Shown here one piece after another: positions 7,109 to 13,317 of a DNA stretch of 64,000 nt. Origin of the DNA: Lachnospiraceae bacterium (GTDB taxonomy: Bacteria; Bacillota; Clostridia; Lachnospirales; Lachnospiraceae); assembly GCA_900770225.1 (NCBI GenBank), contig CAAGJU010000198.1, positions 1-64,000 of the forward strand, written 5' to 3'. The notes under the pieces are model-generated. The model ran no database searches. It was not told the origin of the DNA and was given only the letters and a program-made list of their open reading frames with translations. Position 1 is the first letter of the stretch, and each line of letters begins with the position of its first letter. The translations under genes and the position numbers were made by a program.

Positions 7109-7175
7109 TGCCACCTTGAAACTAAAGAGATGCGCCACAAACTCTTTTACAAACTCATATCGGTGGCAGTTTTGA
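7109..7175 (-). ncRNA. 67-nt structured element, copy B
   Basis: Same 67-base length as copy A and starts 3 bases from tRNA-Ser. Closing stem TGCCACC/GGTGGCA differs from copy A by a paired T-A to C-G change; the inner hairpin is wholly different in sequence but still pairs (AAAGAG with CTCTTT). The flanks TGAGTTTGTA, TAGTTTCA and TCAAAAC are identical in both copies. Confidence 0.6.
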
Positions 7176-7213
7176 CGCGCAGAAAGAAAATAATGATCGC
7201 CGCCGTATGGCGG

Positions 7214-7289
7214 TGGAGCTGGTGGACGGATTCGAACCCCCGACCTGAGACTTACAAAATCCCTGCTCTGCCAGCTGAGCTACACCAGC
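7214..7289 (-). tRNA. tRNA-Thr(TGT)
   Basis: Acceptor GCTGGTG/CACCAGC, D-arm GCTCAGCTGGCAGAGC, anticodon loop TTTGTAA giving TGT, T-arm GGGGGTTCGAATCC, discriminator U and encoded CCA. Confidence 0.93.
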
Positions 7290-7295
7290 ATAAAA

Positions 7296-7313
7296 GCCCG
7301 GTCGAAACCGAGC
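7296..7313 (-). terminator. Hairpin terminator before tRNA-Thr
   Basis: GCTCGGT-TTCG-ACCGGGC, a 7-bp stem with a stable UUCG loop, followed by TTTTAT on the minus strand. It separates the 48-aa gene from the tRNA run and may act as a processing signal rather than a full stop, since the tRNAs lie just downstream. Confidence 0.65.
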
Positions 7314-7336
7314 AATCAAAATCTTGTTTTATGCAG

Positions 7337-7483
7337 TTAATCAGGATAGATTTCCAAATCAAGCAGAATATAACAAAGAGCCTGCAGTACAGTTTCGCAT
7401 TCATCAGGTTCGATTCCATTATCGGCGAGGCACTTATTCGCATCTTCTAATTTCTTTGGAGTCAAATCAGCGCATACCATCAT
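7337..7483 (-). CDS. 48-aa small protein
   Basis: Reads MMVCADLTPKKLEDANKCLA, then NGIEPDECETVLQALCYILL and ends DLEIYPD. GGAGGG stands 7 bases before ATG 7483. Helical and acidic with four cysteines not in a CxxC arrangement. Function unknown; the good ribosome site and dense codon structure favour a real gene. Confidence 0.55.
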   Translation of the reverse strand: MMVCADLTPKKLEDANKCLADNGIEPDECETVLQALCYILLDLEIYPD

Positions 7484-7506
7484 GGGGTATCCCTCCAATC
7501 AAAGAT

Positions 7507-7692
7507 TTATTTGCTTACATCATACGTGACAGAACAGACATCTGTTTGAATCCGATCGAGTGGAGCATCTTTTCGACACGCATACATAACCGCGACATCT
7601 CTCGCCTCTTCTTCGCAAGACGCAGCAACGGTTACGGTTTTTATAAATGAAACGCGAACCTTGTACTTCCCTTCTTTATTAAGATTGATCAC
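7507..7692 (-). CDS. 61-aa protein, DpnD/PcfM-like small domain suspected
   Basis: Starts at GTG 7692, 6 bases after AGGAGG; an upstream in-frame ATG would place the ribosome site inside the gene. Sequence MINLNKEGKYKVRVSFIKTV then VAASCEEEARDVAVMYAC resembles the short beta-alpha proteins (K-Y-x-V-x-V ... A-x-x-E-E-E-A) often carried by phages and plasmids. Function unknown. Confidence 0.55.
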   Translation of the reverse strand: MINLNKEGKYKVRVSFIKTVTVAASCEEEARDVAVMYACRKDAPLDRIQTDVCSVTYDVSK

Positions 7693-7719
7693 GTGGTTTC
7701 CTCCTATCAAAGAGCCATT

Positions 7720-8025
7720 TCATTTATGAGAGCATGGGACTAATTCCATCCGCATACCATTATCAGATGGGATGCGAATGAACTTCCCATAGCACTCTGG
7801 GTCCATTGCGTTTTGATCTCCATACCATAAGCCCATACAAATTCCAAAACATTCCTGATGTCTATTCCAGAGCACAGGCCCTTCGTAATCTGTGTTGCGC
7901 AAATGGATATATGAACCACTGATAATTTCATTGCCAAAGCAATCCAAGAGTCCAGTGTGGATTCCTGGATTTTCTTTTTTGTTGCGAGATGGCAACCTTC
8001 TTCCTTTTCTTGTGATACGTTCCAT
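7720..8025 (-). CDS. 101-aa protein with YopX-like opening
   Basis: After a basic N-terminus (MERITRKGRRLPSRNKK) comes GLLDCFGNEIISGSYIHLRN, which matches the G-L-x-D-x-x-G-x-E-I-x-x-G-D/S-x-I signature of the YopX family first known from phage SPbeta; the rest is beta-rich. YopX proteins have no established biochemical role. The ribosome site is only GGTGATGG, so the start is moderately sure. Confidence 0.55.
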   Translation of the reverse strand: MERITRKGRRLPSRNKKENPGIHTGLLDCFGNEIISGSYIHLRNTDYEGPVLWNRHQECFGICMGLWYGDQNAMDPECYGKFIRIPSDNGMRMELVPCSHK

Positions 8026-8047
8026 GATCCATCACCAAAAAGTCGTT

Positions 8048-8323
8048 TTATATGACGAGTCCAATGTCACTTGGAGCAACATCGTCATCAATTAGAAACA
8101 AAGGCTTAAGCTCGTCATCATCTACATACCATCCAGAATCGCTTGAGAGACGACCATCACAATTATGGCCATTTGTGCATCCATCCCAATCGACACCAAT
8201 GCGAGGATGATCAACATCGCATACCGTTCCAATTGAACCGCGAGGTAAATCGTGGTTGCAGCAACTACGGAAATCAGCATACTCACTAATAAGCACTACT
8301 CGATCACCAATTTGAAAATCCAT
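8048..8323 (-). CDS. 91-aa SH3-like protein, paralogue of the 97-aa gene at 4953
   Basis: MDFQIGDRVVLISEYADF, GSIGTVCDVDHPRIGVDWDG, then GHNCDG and GWYVDDDELKPLFL. The GDRV-GTV-VDWDG-GHxC-GWYV layout is the recurrent phage Mib/HERC2-like small barrel. It ends DDDVAPSDIGLVI, close to the operon tail motif although no gene starts within its last codons. TGAGGTGTATT precedes the ATG, overlapping the end of the 47-aa gene upstream. Function unknown. Confidence 0.65.
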   Translation of the reverse strand: MDFQIGDRVVLISEYADFRSCCNHDLPRGSIGTVCDVDHPRIGVDWDGCTNGHNCDGRLSSDSGWYVDDDELKPLFLIDDDVAPSDIGLVI

Positions 8324-8331
8324 AATACACC

Positions 8332-8475
8332 TCAGATGATTCCAGACGTAGCAATAATTCTGACAGCCTTGCTGCGCTTACATTTATTGATGAAATTTTG
8401 CGCCAGATACGGAGATGTGAACTGGCGCGTGAATGTCTTGTTGGATCTTAAATCCAAAACCGTTACCTCGTACAT
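8332..8475 (-). CDS. 47-aa small protein
   Basis: MYEVTVLDLRSNKTFTRQFT then a helix (AQNFINKCKRSKAVRII) ending ATSGII. GGAGGTGTCAG precedes ATG 8475. The strand-turn-strand-helix form is typical of small phage proteins that read 'Y-x-V-x-V-x-D...F-x-S-x-x-x-A-x-x-F'. It follows tRNA-Leu by 23 bases and precedes the 91-aa gene by 8. Confidence 0.6.
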   Translation of the reverse strand: MYEVTVLDLRSNKTFTRQFTSPYLAQNFINKCKRSKAVRIIATSGII

Positions 8476-8498
8476 CTGACACCTCCATATTTCTTTCA

Positions 8499-8584
8499 TG
8501 GTGCCGCCACCGGGATTCGAACCCGGACGCCAAAACTGGCAGCGGATTTTAAGTCCGCTCTGTCTACCATTCCATCATGACGGC
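8499..8584 (-). tRNA. tRNA-Leu(TAA)
   Basis: Acceptor GCCGTCA/TGGCGGC with one G-U pair, anticodon stem GCGGA-CTTAAAA-TCCGC giving TAA, class II variable arm, T-arm CCGGGTTCGAATCCCGG, discriminator A and encoded CCA. Confidence 0.94.
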
Positions 8585-8590
8585 ATAAAA

Positions 8591-8615
8591 CCCCGGCGGA
8601 CATCTACCGCCGGGG
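8591..8615 (-). terminator. GC-rich hairpin terminator upstream of tRNA-Leu
   Basis: CCCCGGCGG/CCGCCGGGG, perfect 9-bp stem with a 7-base loop, flanked by AAAA on one side and TTTT on the other, so it could stop transcription on either strand. Confidence 0.65.
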
Positions 8616-9003
8616 TAAAAAAGAGGACAATTACAATAAGCAACTCCCCAACCATCAGCCTTGTGGGAATCCCTTGGTCATTCACAGCAAAACCAAACCA
8701 GTCATCAAGGGTTTTGCATAAGTTTATTCTTTGAAGGCACCGCCCGGTGCCATACAACTTTGAATTTTAATCTCGGAAAAGTTTTGAGTTTTGATCTTTG
8801 ATGATTGATTTTTGAACATGAACTTTACAGTCAAATTTGTAAAATCGAATATCATCGATCTTTTTTTTATTGGTAGTCTGATTAGCACTCAGATCCAAAA
8901 AAATTTCCAAGAGCCGATCTGTTATTTATCTTTACTTGAAAGTGATCGGCAAGAACTTACAAGTGCTGTGGTTCAGGGTTTTCGATGGCTGAGGAATTGC
9001 GAA
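8616..9003. other. Gene-poor spacer
   Basis: No convincing gene. A 60-aa minus-strand frame (8575-8757) reads through the terminator and its first codons are part of a hairpin (GGCACCG/CGGTGCC near 8734-8751), so I do not call it. A plus-strand frame from 8812 has no ribosome site and runs into the next gene antisense. The stretch 8760-8900 is AT-rich with repeated TTTGAT/TTTTGA words. Confidence 0.5.
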
Positions 9004-9648
9004 TCAGTAATTGATCTCAATGGTCGTTAAAGCGTTGCTGGTACTCAGAGCTCCGTCTACCTCCGCCATGAAGGCAGAAATGTGTTCATCAAGAGCTTTG
9101 ATCTTGTCTTGGATGCGCAGAGGGTCAACCTGCTCATAGGTATTGGCGGTGATGTAGTCGGCCATCTGCTTCTTGGCTTCTTCTCCATCCACCTTATCCT
9201 TGCCGCCAAACATACCGGCCACATAGTTTTCGGCCTTCTTCTGGAGGATGTCTCCGGAATTCTGGTTGATGTTATAGACAACGGAAGCATACTGGCTCTC
9301 CATTGTGGAAAGCAGCAGAACATCACCGTCCAGGCCATGGTTCTTCATGTCGATCGCTTCTGCGACTGTGTACTTCTCCCCTGCGATCACCACTTCGGTT
9401 TTGGCATTAGACAGCACGACAGCCCGCTTGATGGCATTGCGGCGACGGATGAGGTCGACAGCGGAATCATATCCGGCCTGCATCGTCTTAGTGCAGTAAT
9501 CGGACACATTGACGCCGCTGATCTTCGTATCGGAATGGCGCTTACAGGTCACATAAACGCCTTGGCGAACCGCCTTCTGGATGCGGCTGTCGAGCGTCTT
9601 GAGCTCCGCCAAAGCCTTATGTACGGTCATTTCTTCGTGAATCATCAT
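9004..9648 (-). CDS. 214-aa conserved phage/mobile-element protein of unknown function
   Basis: MMIHEEMTVHKALAELKTLD, SRIQKAVRQ, then a central block DLIRRRNAIKRAVVLSNAKT, EVVIAGEKYTVAEAIDMKNH. The 'R-R-x-A-I-x-x-A-V-x-x-S-N-A-x-T-x-V' core followed by 'Y-T-V-A-E-A-I-x-x-K' is one I have seen in Firmicute mobile elements; no catalytic signature is visible. Otherwise helical, ending ALTTIEINY. GGAGGATTAG stands before ATG 9648. Confidence 0.65.
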   Translation of the reverse strand: MMIHEEMTVHKALAELKTLDSRIQKAVRQGVYVTCKRHSDTKISGVNVSDYCTKTMQAGYDSAVDLIRRRNAIKRAVVLSNAKTEVVIAGEKYTVAEAIDMKNHGLDGDVLLLSTMESQYASVVYNINQNSGDILQKKAENYVAGMFGGKDKVDGEEAKKQMADYITANTYEQVDPLRIQDKIKALDEHISAFMAEVDGALSTSNALTTIEINY

Positions 9649-9679
9649 CTAATCCTCCATTTGAAATTTGATTTTGGAT

Positions 9680-10237
9680 TCATGTATTGGGCTCATCGAG
9701 ACGCTTGAACGTCAACCCCTTGCATGGCTTTCCGGCGTATATTGCTTTACGCAGACTATTTCCAGACAATCCATTTTTTCTGGCAGCCTCCTCAGCACTC
9801 GGATACCTTTCTCCAGTATTGATACACATCACAGGAATGCAAGTAGGTCTCTTAATATATCCGGGTAGGCCAGATAAGAGATTTGCATTGACAACAATGT
9901 GGTTAGAAGCATCCTTTTTGGCCGGAATCATATTGCGTCTGACTCTCCCATAAATCGTTGCGTCAGCTACTTGGAGAAGTCTTGCGCACTCAGACACGCT
10001 AATCCAGGATTCTGGTTTCTTTGCCTGCTTACGCACCTTCTTGCGCTTCACGAGCTCCTCGGCGGATAACTTGACGGGTTCCTTTGCGGGATCTCCTACA
10101 GGCTCTGAGGCCTGTTTTTGAGGCTGTTTGCAGGGCTCCTCCACGACTGCTTGGATGGGCTCCAGGATGATGCGGAATCCCTTTTCTTCCGCCAATTTGG
10201 CGATGGATTCGGCTAGTCCGGACAGCTCTTTACTCAT
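9680..10237 (-). CDS. Helix-turn-helix protein with NUMOD-like C-terminal module
   Basis: 185 residues from ATG 10237 (GAGGAG upstream); longer starts run through tRNA-Leu. The N-terminal half is helical then Pro/Lys-rich (about residues 30-75). Residues about 85-130 (WISVSECARLLQVADATIYG...) form an excisionase/MerR-like HTH. Residues about 140-182 (CINTGERYPSAEEAARKNG, NSLRKAIYAGKPCKGLTFKR) match the NUMOD1 pattern used as a DNA-binding tail by homing endonucleases. There is no HNH or GIY-YIG catalytic domain, so a DNA-binding regulator is likelier than an endonuclease. Confidence 0.65.
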   Translation of the reverse strand: MSKELSGLAESIAKLAEEKGFRIILEPIQAVVEEPCKQPQKQASEPVGDPAKEPVKLSAEELVKRKKVRKQAKKPESWISVSECARLLQVADATIYGRVRRNMIPAKKDASNHIVVNANLLSGLPGYIKRPTCIPVMCINTGERYPSAEEAARKNGLSGNSLRKAIYAGKPCKGLTFKRLDEPNT

Positions 10238-10272
10238 TGTTATCGCTCCTCTTTTTGAATTTTGATCAACTG

Positions 10273-10355
10273 TGGTCCAACCCGGACTTGAACCGGGAAT
10301 CCAAAACTGGAAACGGTTTTTGAAACCGCTGTGTATGCCATTCCACCATTGGACC
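10273..10355 (-). tRNA. tRNA-Leu(CAA), no encoded CCA
   Basis: Acceptor GGTCCAA/TTGGACC, anticodon stem GCGGT-TTCAAAA-ACCGT giving CAA, class II variable arm, T-arm CCCGGTTCAAGTCCGGG. After the discriminator A come CAG rather than CCA, unlike the other tRNAs here. Confidence 0.92.
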
Positions 10356-10360
10356 ATAAA

Positions 10361-10380
10361 GCCCCGCCGTCTGGCGGGGC
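10361..10380 (-). terminator. Hairpin between 56-aa gene and tRNA-Leu(CAA)
   Basis: GCCCCGCC-AGAC-GGCGGGGC, an 8-bp GC stem followed only by TTTATG on the minus strand; on the plus side GCATTTTTTATT follows. Partial terminator or processing hairpin. Confidence 0.5.
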
Positions 10381-10387
10381 GCATTTT

Positions 10388-10558
10388 TTATTCGGCTTCT
10401 TTTGCGATATGCAGGGATTTCTCGGGCAGCCAGGCAATATTGCACTTGCCTTTGAATTTCACAAGGACGGAAAACTCTTTGTCGTCTTCGTCCAGCTTCT
10501 TGACGATACCGACACCGCGCGCTTTGTTGTATACTCGATCTCCGATTTCAAATTTCAT
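10388..10558 (-). CDS. 56-aa KOW/SH3-like protein
   Basis: MKFEIGDRVYNKARGVGIVK then KLDEDDKEFSVLVKFKGK and NIAWLPEKSLHI. This GDRV-x(n)-G-x-G-x-V-x(n)-V-x-F-x-x-x(n)-L pattern is the small barrel seen in many phage proteins and in UvrD/CarD-like tails. TAGGAGGTAC lies directly before the ATG and contains the stop of the preceding 45-aa gene. Function unknown, possibly nucleic-acid or RNA polymerase binding. Confidence 0.65.
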   Translation of the reverse strand: MKFEIGDRVYNKARGVGIVKKLDEDDKEFSVLVKFKGKCNIAWLPEKSLHIAKEAE

Positions 10559-10567
10559 ATGTACCTC

Positions 10568-10705
10568 CTAGACGATTTTGAAATTGGGATTCTGATAGGA
10601 ACTCACTCTTTCCAGCAGGGATTTCAAATTCAGATCCATGCGATGGTCGCACCACTCACTCAGGCGGCATGTGGCGCACAAATCAGGACTGCACTCTTTT
10701 TCCAT
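10568..10705 (-). CDS. 45-aa cysteine-containing small protein
   Basis: MEKECSPDLCATCRLSEWCD followed by HRMDLNLKSLLERV and ending NFKIV. GGAGGTTGGAGC precedes the ATG. Spacing C5-x4-C10-x2-C13-x5-C19 with H21 suggests a small zinc-binding or disulfide-type knuckle. Its start overlaps the end of the two-helix membrane protein gene and its stop overlaps the next ribosome site, so the three are coupled. Function unknown. Confidence 0.55.
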   Translation of the reverse strand: MEKECSPDLCATCRLSEWCDHRMDLNLKSLLERVSSYQNPNFKIV

Positions 10706-10931
10706 GCTCCAACCTCCGCATCAATTTTGCGGCGATGATGCCCAACGTCGGCATGATAAAGGCGATCGTCAGTGCATACTGACCCTCCAAAACGAAAAGG
10801 AACGCTGCGGCCATCCAGATGCCGGATGCGTAAGCCATATAGGCTTTGCAGGTTCCGGTATTGAAAACCTCCATCAGATTTTCAAAGCAGATCGCAGCGC
10901 CGACCACATACAGGATAACCAAAAAGGCCAT
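10683..10931 (-). CDS. 82-aa small membrane protein
   Basis: Start ATG 10931 with TGGAGGG; the longer frame begins in the preceding gene. Hydrophobic segments at about residues 2-20 (AFLVILYVVGAAICF) and 33-72 (YASGIWMAAAFLFVLEG, ALTIAFIMPTLGIIAAK), then a basic tail RRLEHGKRVQS, implying two or three membrane spans with the C-terminus inside. Could be a holin or superinfection-exclusion protein, but its place among early genes argues against holin; function unknown. Confidence 0.55.
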   Translation of the reverse strand: MAFLVILYVVGAAICFENLMEVFNTGTCKAYMAYASGIWMAAAFLFVLEGQYALTIAFIMPTLGIIAAKLMRRLEHGKRVQS

Positions 10932-11026
10932 TGCTTTTCTCCCTCCACATACTCCATGAAATTCATAAACGCTTTTGCGCATGTCGTAACACCAACGACA
11001 ATGAAAAAGAACGCCCAGCCGCTCAT
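10874..11026 (-). CDS. 50-aa single-span membrane protein
   Basis: MSGWAFFFIVVGVTTCAKAF is one membrane segment, then an amphipathic stretch rich in Trp and Met. AGGAGGTCTGAT precedes ATG 11026; the gene overlaps the 82-aa membrane gene by 58 bases in another frame. The overlap, coupling and paired membrane character suggest the two proteins act together, which is inference. Confidence 0.5.
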   Translation of the reverse strand: MSGWAFFFIVVGVTTCAKAFMNFMEYVEGEKQWPFWLSCMWSALRSALKI

Positions 11027-11027
11027 A

Positions 11028-11171
11028 TCAGACCTCCTGATTGATTTTGGAAACGGATTTAGATTTGGGTTCCAGTGCTTCCTGACGAGCCTTTTCCTTT
11101 GCATGATAAAGGCGGGCAAGTCGCTTTTCGAAATTGATTTCGGCGATGACCTGATCGACATACATAGACAT
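11028..11171 (-). CDS. 47-aa basic helical protein
   Basis: MSMYVDQVIAEINFEKRLAR, then LYHAKEKARQEALEPKSKSV. Basic amphipathic helix followed by a disordered tail. AGAGGTAAAGAGT precedes the ATG, and the gene ends one base before the next ATG (TGATATG). Function unknown. Confidence 0.5.
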   Translation of the reverse strand: MSMYVDQVIAEINFEKRLARLYHAKEKARQEALEPKSKSVSKINQEV

Positions 11172-11183
11172 ACTCTTTACCTC

Positions 11184-11375
11184 TCAATCGTAATTTTTGA
11201 TCCAGCCTTCTGCCTGCTCCATGGAATCGCATTCCCAATCGGAATCACTGGGAGTCAAGCCAGGAGCGCCCATATTATCAGGATGAATAACGGCAAACTT
11301 GAAACCGTATTCAGATTGTTCTCTCTGGTTCAGTTCATAGATGCCCCACTTCCGGAGCTGTTTGACTTTACGCAT
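11184..11375 (-). CDS. 63-aa small phage protein
   Basis: MRKVKQLRKWGIYELNQREQ, then FKFAVIHPDN and DWECDSMEQAEGWIKNYD. The pattern of a short basic start, a beta strand and a C-terminal 'S-x-x-x-A-x-x-W-I' helix is common in small phage proteins of unknown role. GAGAGGATGG precedes the start with long spacing. It overlaps the 90-aa gene by 8 bases. Confidence 0.55.
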   Translation of the reverse strand: MRKVKQLRKWGIYELNQREQSEYGFKFAVIHPDNMGAPGLTPSDSDWECDSMEQAEGWIKNYD

Positions 11376-11640
11376 GGGAGTTCACCATCCTCTCAATGAA
11401 TCGGGCGATGGCAGAACAAGGTCTCCACAATTTCGGATTCCGAATTGCAACCTCGCAGAGATAGCCGTTGATGAAACAGGCAATCCGAATCGCAGGATGT
11501 TTTTGATACCAGGAATACGGAATCCAAGCGAAACTATTGAGCGTGTGATAGTTGCGAAAGTCCTGCATGGAATATCGAATCAGGCCCTTAAAACCGGATT
11601 CATAAACCTCTCCGGTTTTGACATTGATATACCAGCGCAT
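11368..11640 (-). CDS. 90-aa basic protein of unknown function
   Basis: MRWYINVKTGEVYESGFKGL, IRYSMQDFRNYHTLNSFAWI and a C-terminal helix AIARFIERMVNSHA. Rich in aromatics and arginine; no known motif. AAGGGGG lies before ATG 11640. Terminator hairpin 11689-11716 is just upstream, so this gene opens the small cluster that runs down to 10388. Confidence 0.55.
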   Translation of the reverse strand: MRWYINVKTGEVYESGFKGLIRYSMQDFRNYHTLNSFAWIPYSWYQKHPAIRIACFINGYLCEVAIRNPKLWRPCSAIARFIERMVNSHA

Positions 11641-11688
11641 ACTGCATCCCCCTTATGAAAAATGAGTTTTGATTTTTGGCATAAAAAG

Positions 11689-11716
11689 AACCCCTACCAC
11701 CGAAGTGGTAGGGGTT
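11689..11716 (-). terminator. Strong rho-independent terminator
   Basis: AACCCCTACCAC-TTCG-GTGGTAGGGGTT, a 12-bp perfect stem with UUCG loop, followed by CTTTTTAT on the minus strand, 8 bases past the stop of the 173-aa gene. Confidence 0.9.
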
Positions 11717-11724
11717 TTGTGATT

Positions 11725-12246
11725 TCATTTTCTATACTGGATATGGCCGTTTTCAATTGGCTCCGGCTTTACGATTCCTTCTCTGACCAGGGCATCAATA
11801 TCGCCCTTTGTGCAGGAACCCAAGATTGAATTTTCAAATACGACTTTGCGCTGGAAAGTCCATTGGTCATACTGGATGACAGCACCTGCGAGGCAATAGC
11901 TACGCACCTCTGCCAGCTTCATACGGCGCAGGGTATCCGGTTTTGCTTTTGGATATTCAGGATGGGTGCCACGGTCGAATTTGTCGATGGATTTGCAGTT
12001 CATCAGGCGCTTCATGCTCTGGTTTTTCTTTTGAGCAATCTTCTGGAACTTCATGGGAGACTGGTCTACTCTCGGATTCGGATTCAGTCGTGCACTCGGG
12101 TCATGTGCAGTATAGTCGTCACCGTTCACGACCACTTTGCGAGTCGAATTTGCATACCGCTCCGCAGACTTGCGCCTTGATTCAAATTTGTCAGGCGCCG
12201 TGATGATGAGCTGCATATTGCCCACCTGCCGCATAGTTGTTCCCAT
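11725..12246 (-). CDS. 173-aa basic protein of unknown function
   Basis: Start ATG 12246 has TGGAG 7 bases upstream; an upstream ATG at 12315 lies in a terminator hairpin. MGTTMRQVGNMQLIITAPDK, then many Arg/Lys (FESRRKSAERY), a disordered Pro/Asn stretch and a folded C-terminal 60 residues (RRMKLAEVRSYCLAGAVIQY ... GDIDALVREGIVKPEPI), the last part looking like a short winged helix. Nucleic-acid binding is plausible from charge; no family recognised. Confidence 0.6.
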   Translation of the reverse strand: MGTTMRQVGNMQLIITAPDKFESRRKSAERYANSTRKVVVNGDDYTAHDPSARLNPNPRVDQSPMKFQKIAQKKNQSMKRLMNCKSIDKFDRGTHPEYPKAKPDTLRRMKLAEVRSYCLAGAVIQYDQWTFQRKVVFENSILGSCTKGDIDALVREGIVKPEPIENGHIQYRK

Positions 12247-12288
12247 AGTCACACTCCATTTCAGATTCAGATTTAGAACTCGATAAAG

Positions 12289-12313
12289 GGCCGGAGATTG
12301 ATACTCCGGCCCC
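12289..12313 (-). terminator. Terminator after the 295-aa gene
   Basis: GGGCCGGAG/CTCCGGCCC perfect 9-bp stem, loop of 7, followed by TTTATCG on the minus strand. Confidence 0.65.
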
Positions 12314-12349
12314 ATGGTCCAGCCCTAAAGCAGATTCGGTTTTTCAGAT

Positions 12350-13237
12350 TCAGGCAGCAGTCTTGTCAACGGCCTTGGGAGCGGATACGTCACCGCCTTT
12401 AGCTTCGGCAGACTTGGGTTCGCCCTTCTTGGCCTGTTCCTTTTCCTTCAATCCGGTTTCCAGATTGATGGCCAGGTTGTTCATCCGGGTATAGATTTCC
12501 GTGAACAGGATGGCTTCGAGGGTTTTCAGGTTCGCCATCTGAAGCGTGGCTGCGCCCATGCCGTCCTGCTTTTTGCCCTTTGCGAGACTGGCGGTGATGA
12601 CCTTCTGGTCCACGCTGACCATGTGAAAATCGGGTTTCAAATCCTGCGGGAATACCATCTCCGCCAGGTCGTTCAGCTGGAGTACAAGGGCAGAATGGGA
12701 GTGCTTGCTCCAGTGCTTCTTGGATTCGGAAATCTCTTTCCGCTTCTCGACCAGTTCGGAAGGCAGGGCGGTCTTGACGGAAAGCGCCTTCTCGCCCTTG
12801 TCGTTGTCGGCGATGAACGCCATCACGTTGTCACCATAAATCTGGAGATACTTCCGCCATGCGCCGTTGCTGGTGATACGCACCTTGCTGGCTGCGTCGA
12901 TGGCACTGTAAGGGATGCGCAGGGTCTTGGCGTCGCTGTGAATCTCTCCGCCGTTGTCGGCATCGTCCTGAACGACCTTGTAGCCGTCCACGGTCCAATC
13001 CTGCCAATAGGCAGACACGAAGGCGGGCAGGTCCTTCTGGACGAGGTCGCAGAAGTAGCCGATGGCGTCCTGCATGATGGACTTATTGGCGTCGTTGACC
13101 TTGTCCTTGGCGATGTCCAGAAGCTCGCCCTTGCCGGCATACGCCTTGCCGGCCTTGCGAGCCTGCTCCGCCGCCTCGATGGCGGTAGTCATGGCCTTGA
13201 TGGCCTCGATGGTGGTGGTGCTGTAAGTGATAGTCAT
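12350..13237 (-). CDS. 295-aa protein, first gene of the leftward early arm
   Basis: MTITYSTTTIEAIKAMTTAI, alanine- and lysine-rich helical N-terminus, a mixed central domain (FVSAYWQDWTVDGYKVVQDD ... GAWRKYLQIYGDNVMAFIAD) and a C-terminal low-complexity tail of Lys/Glu/Ala/Pro (about residues 265-295). No motif recognised. GAGAGGAGC precedes the ATG. The gene is preceded by an untranslated leader of about 560 nt holding a 43-bp palindrome and, beyond it, two strong promoters; high G+C third positions suggest strong expression. It could be a ssDNA-binding or similar abundant early protein, but that is only a guess. Confidence 0.65.
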   Translation of the reverse strand: MTITYSTTTIEAIKAMTTAIEAAEQARKAGKAYAGKGELLDIAKDKVNDANKSIMQDAIGYFCDLVQKDLPAFVSAYWQDWTVDGYKVVQDDADNGGEIHSDAKTLRIPYSAIDAASKVRITSNGAWRKYLQIYGDNVMAFIADNDKGEKALSVKTALPSELVEKRKEISESKKHWSKHSHSALVLQLNDLAEMVFPQDLKPDFHMVSVDQKVITASLAKGKKQDGMGAATLQMANLKTLEAILFTEIYTRMNNLAINLETGLKEKEQAKKGEPKSAEAKGGDVSAPKAVDKTAA

Positions 13238-13274
13238 AGTAATGCTCCTCTCATGTTTTTGTCGGTTGTTTATG

Positions 13275-13317
13275 CCTACATAGCTACACTGGAAAGTTTC
13301 CAGTATACCTATGTAGG
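13275..13317. promoter_or_regulatory. 43-bp near-perfect palindrome
   Basis: Two 21-base arms meet at a single G (13296). The outer 9 bp CCTACATAG/CTATGTAGG and inner 7 bp CTGGAAA/TTTCCAG are perfect; two mismatches lie between. It sits 38 bases before the start of the 295-aa gene, inside its leader, so it may be an operator for a large dimeric or tetrameric regulator, a recombination site, or an RNA hairpin controlling translation. Confidence 0.75.

Noticed and set aside
8575..8757. 60-aa minus-strand frame with a hydrophobic stretch
   Set aside because: Reads through a perfect terminator and begins in a hairpin; apparent membrane segment comes from T-rich spacer.
8812..9030. 72-aa plus-strand frame
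   Set aside because: No ribosome site, lies in AT-rich spacer and ends antisense inside the 214-aa gene.
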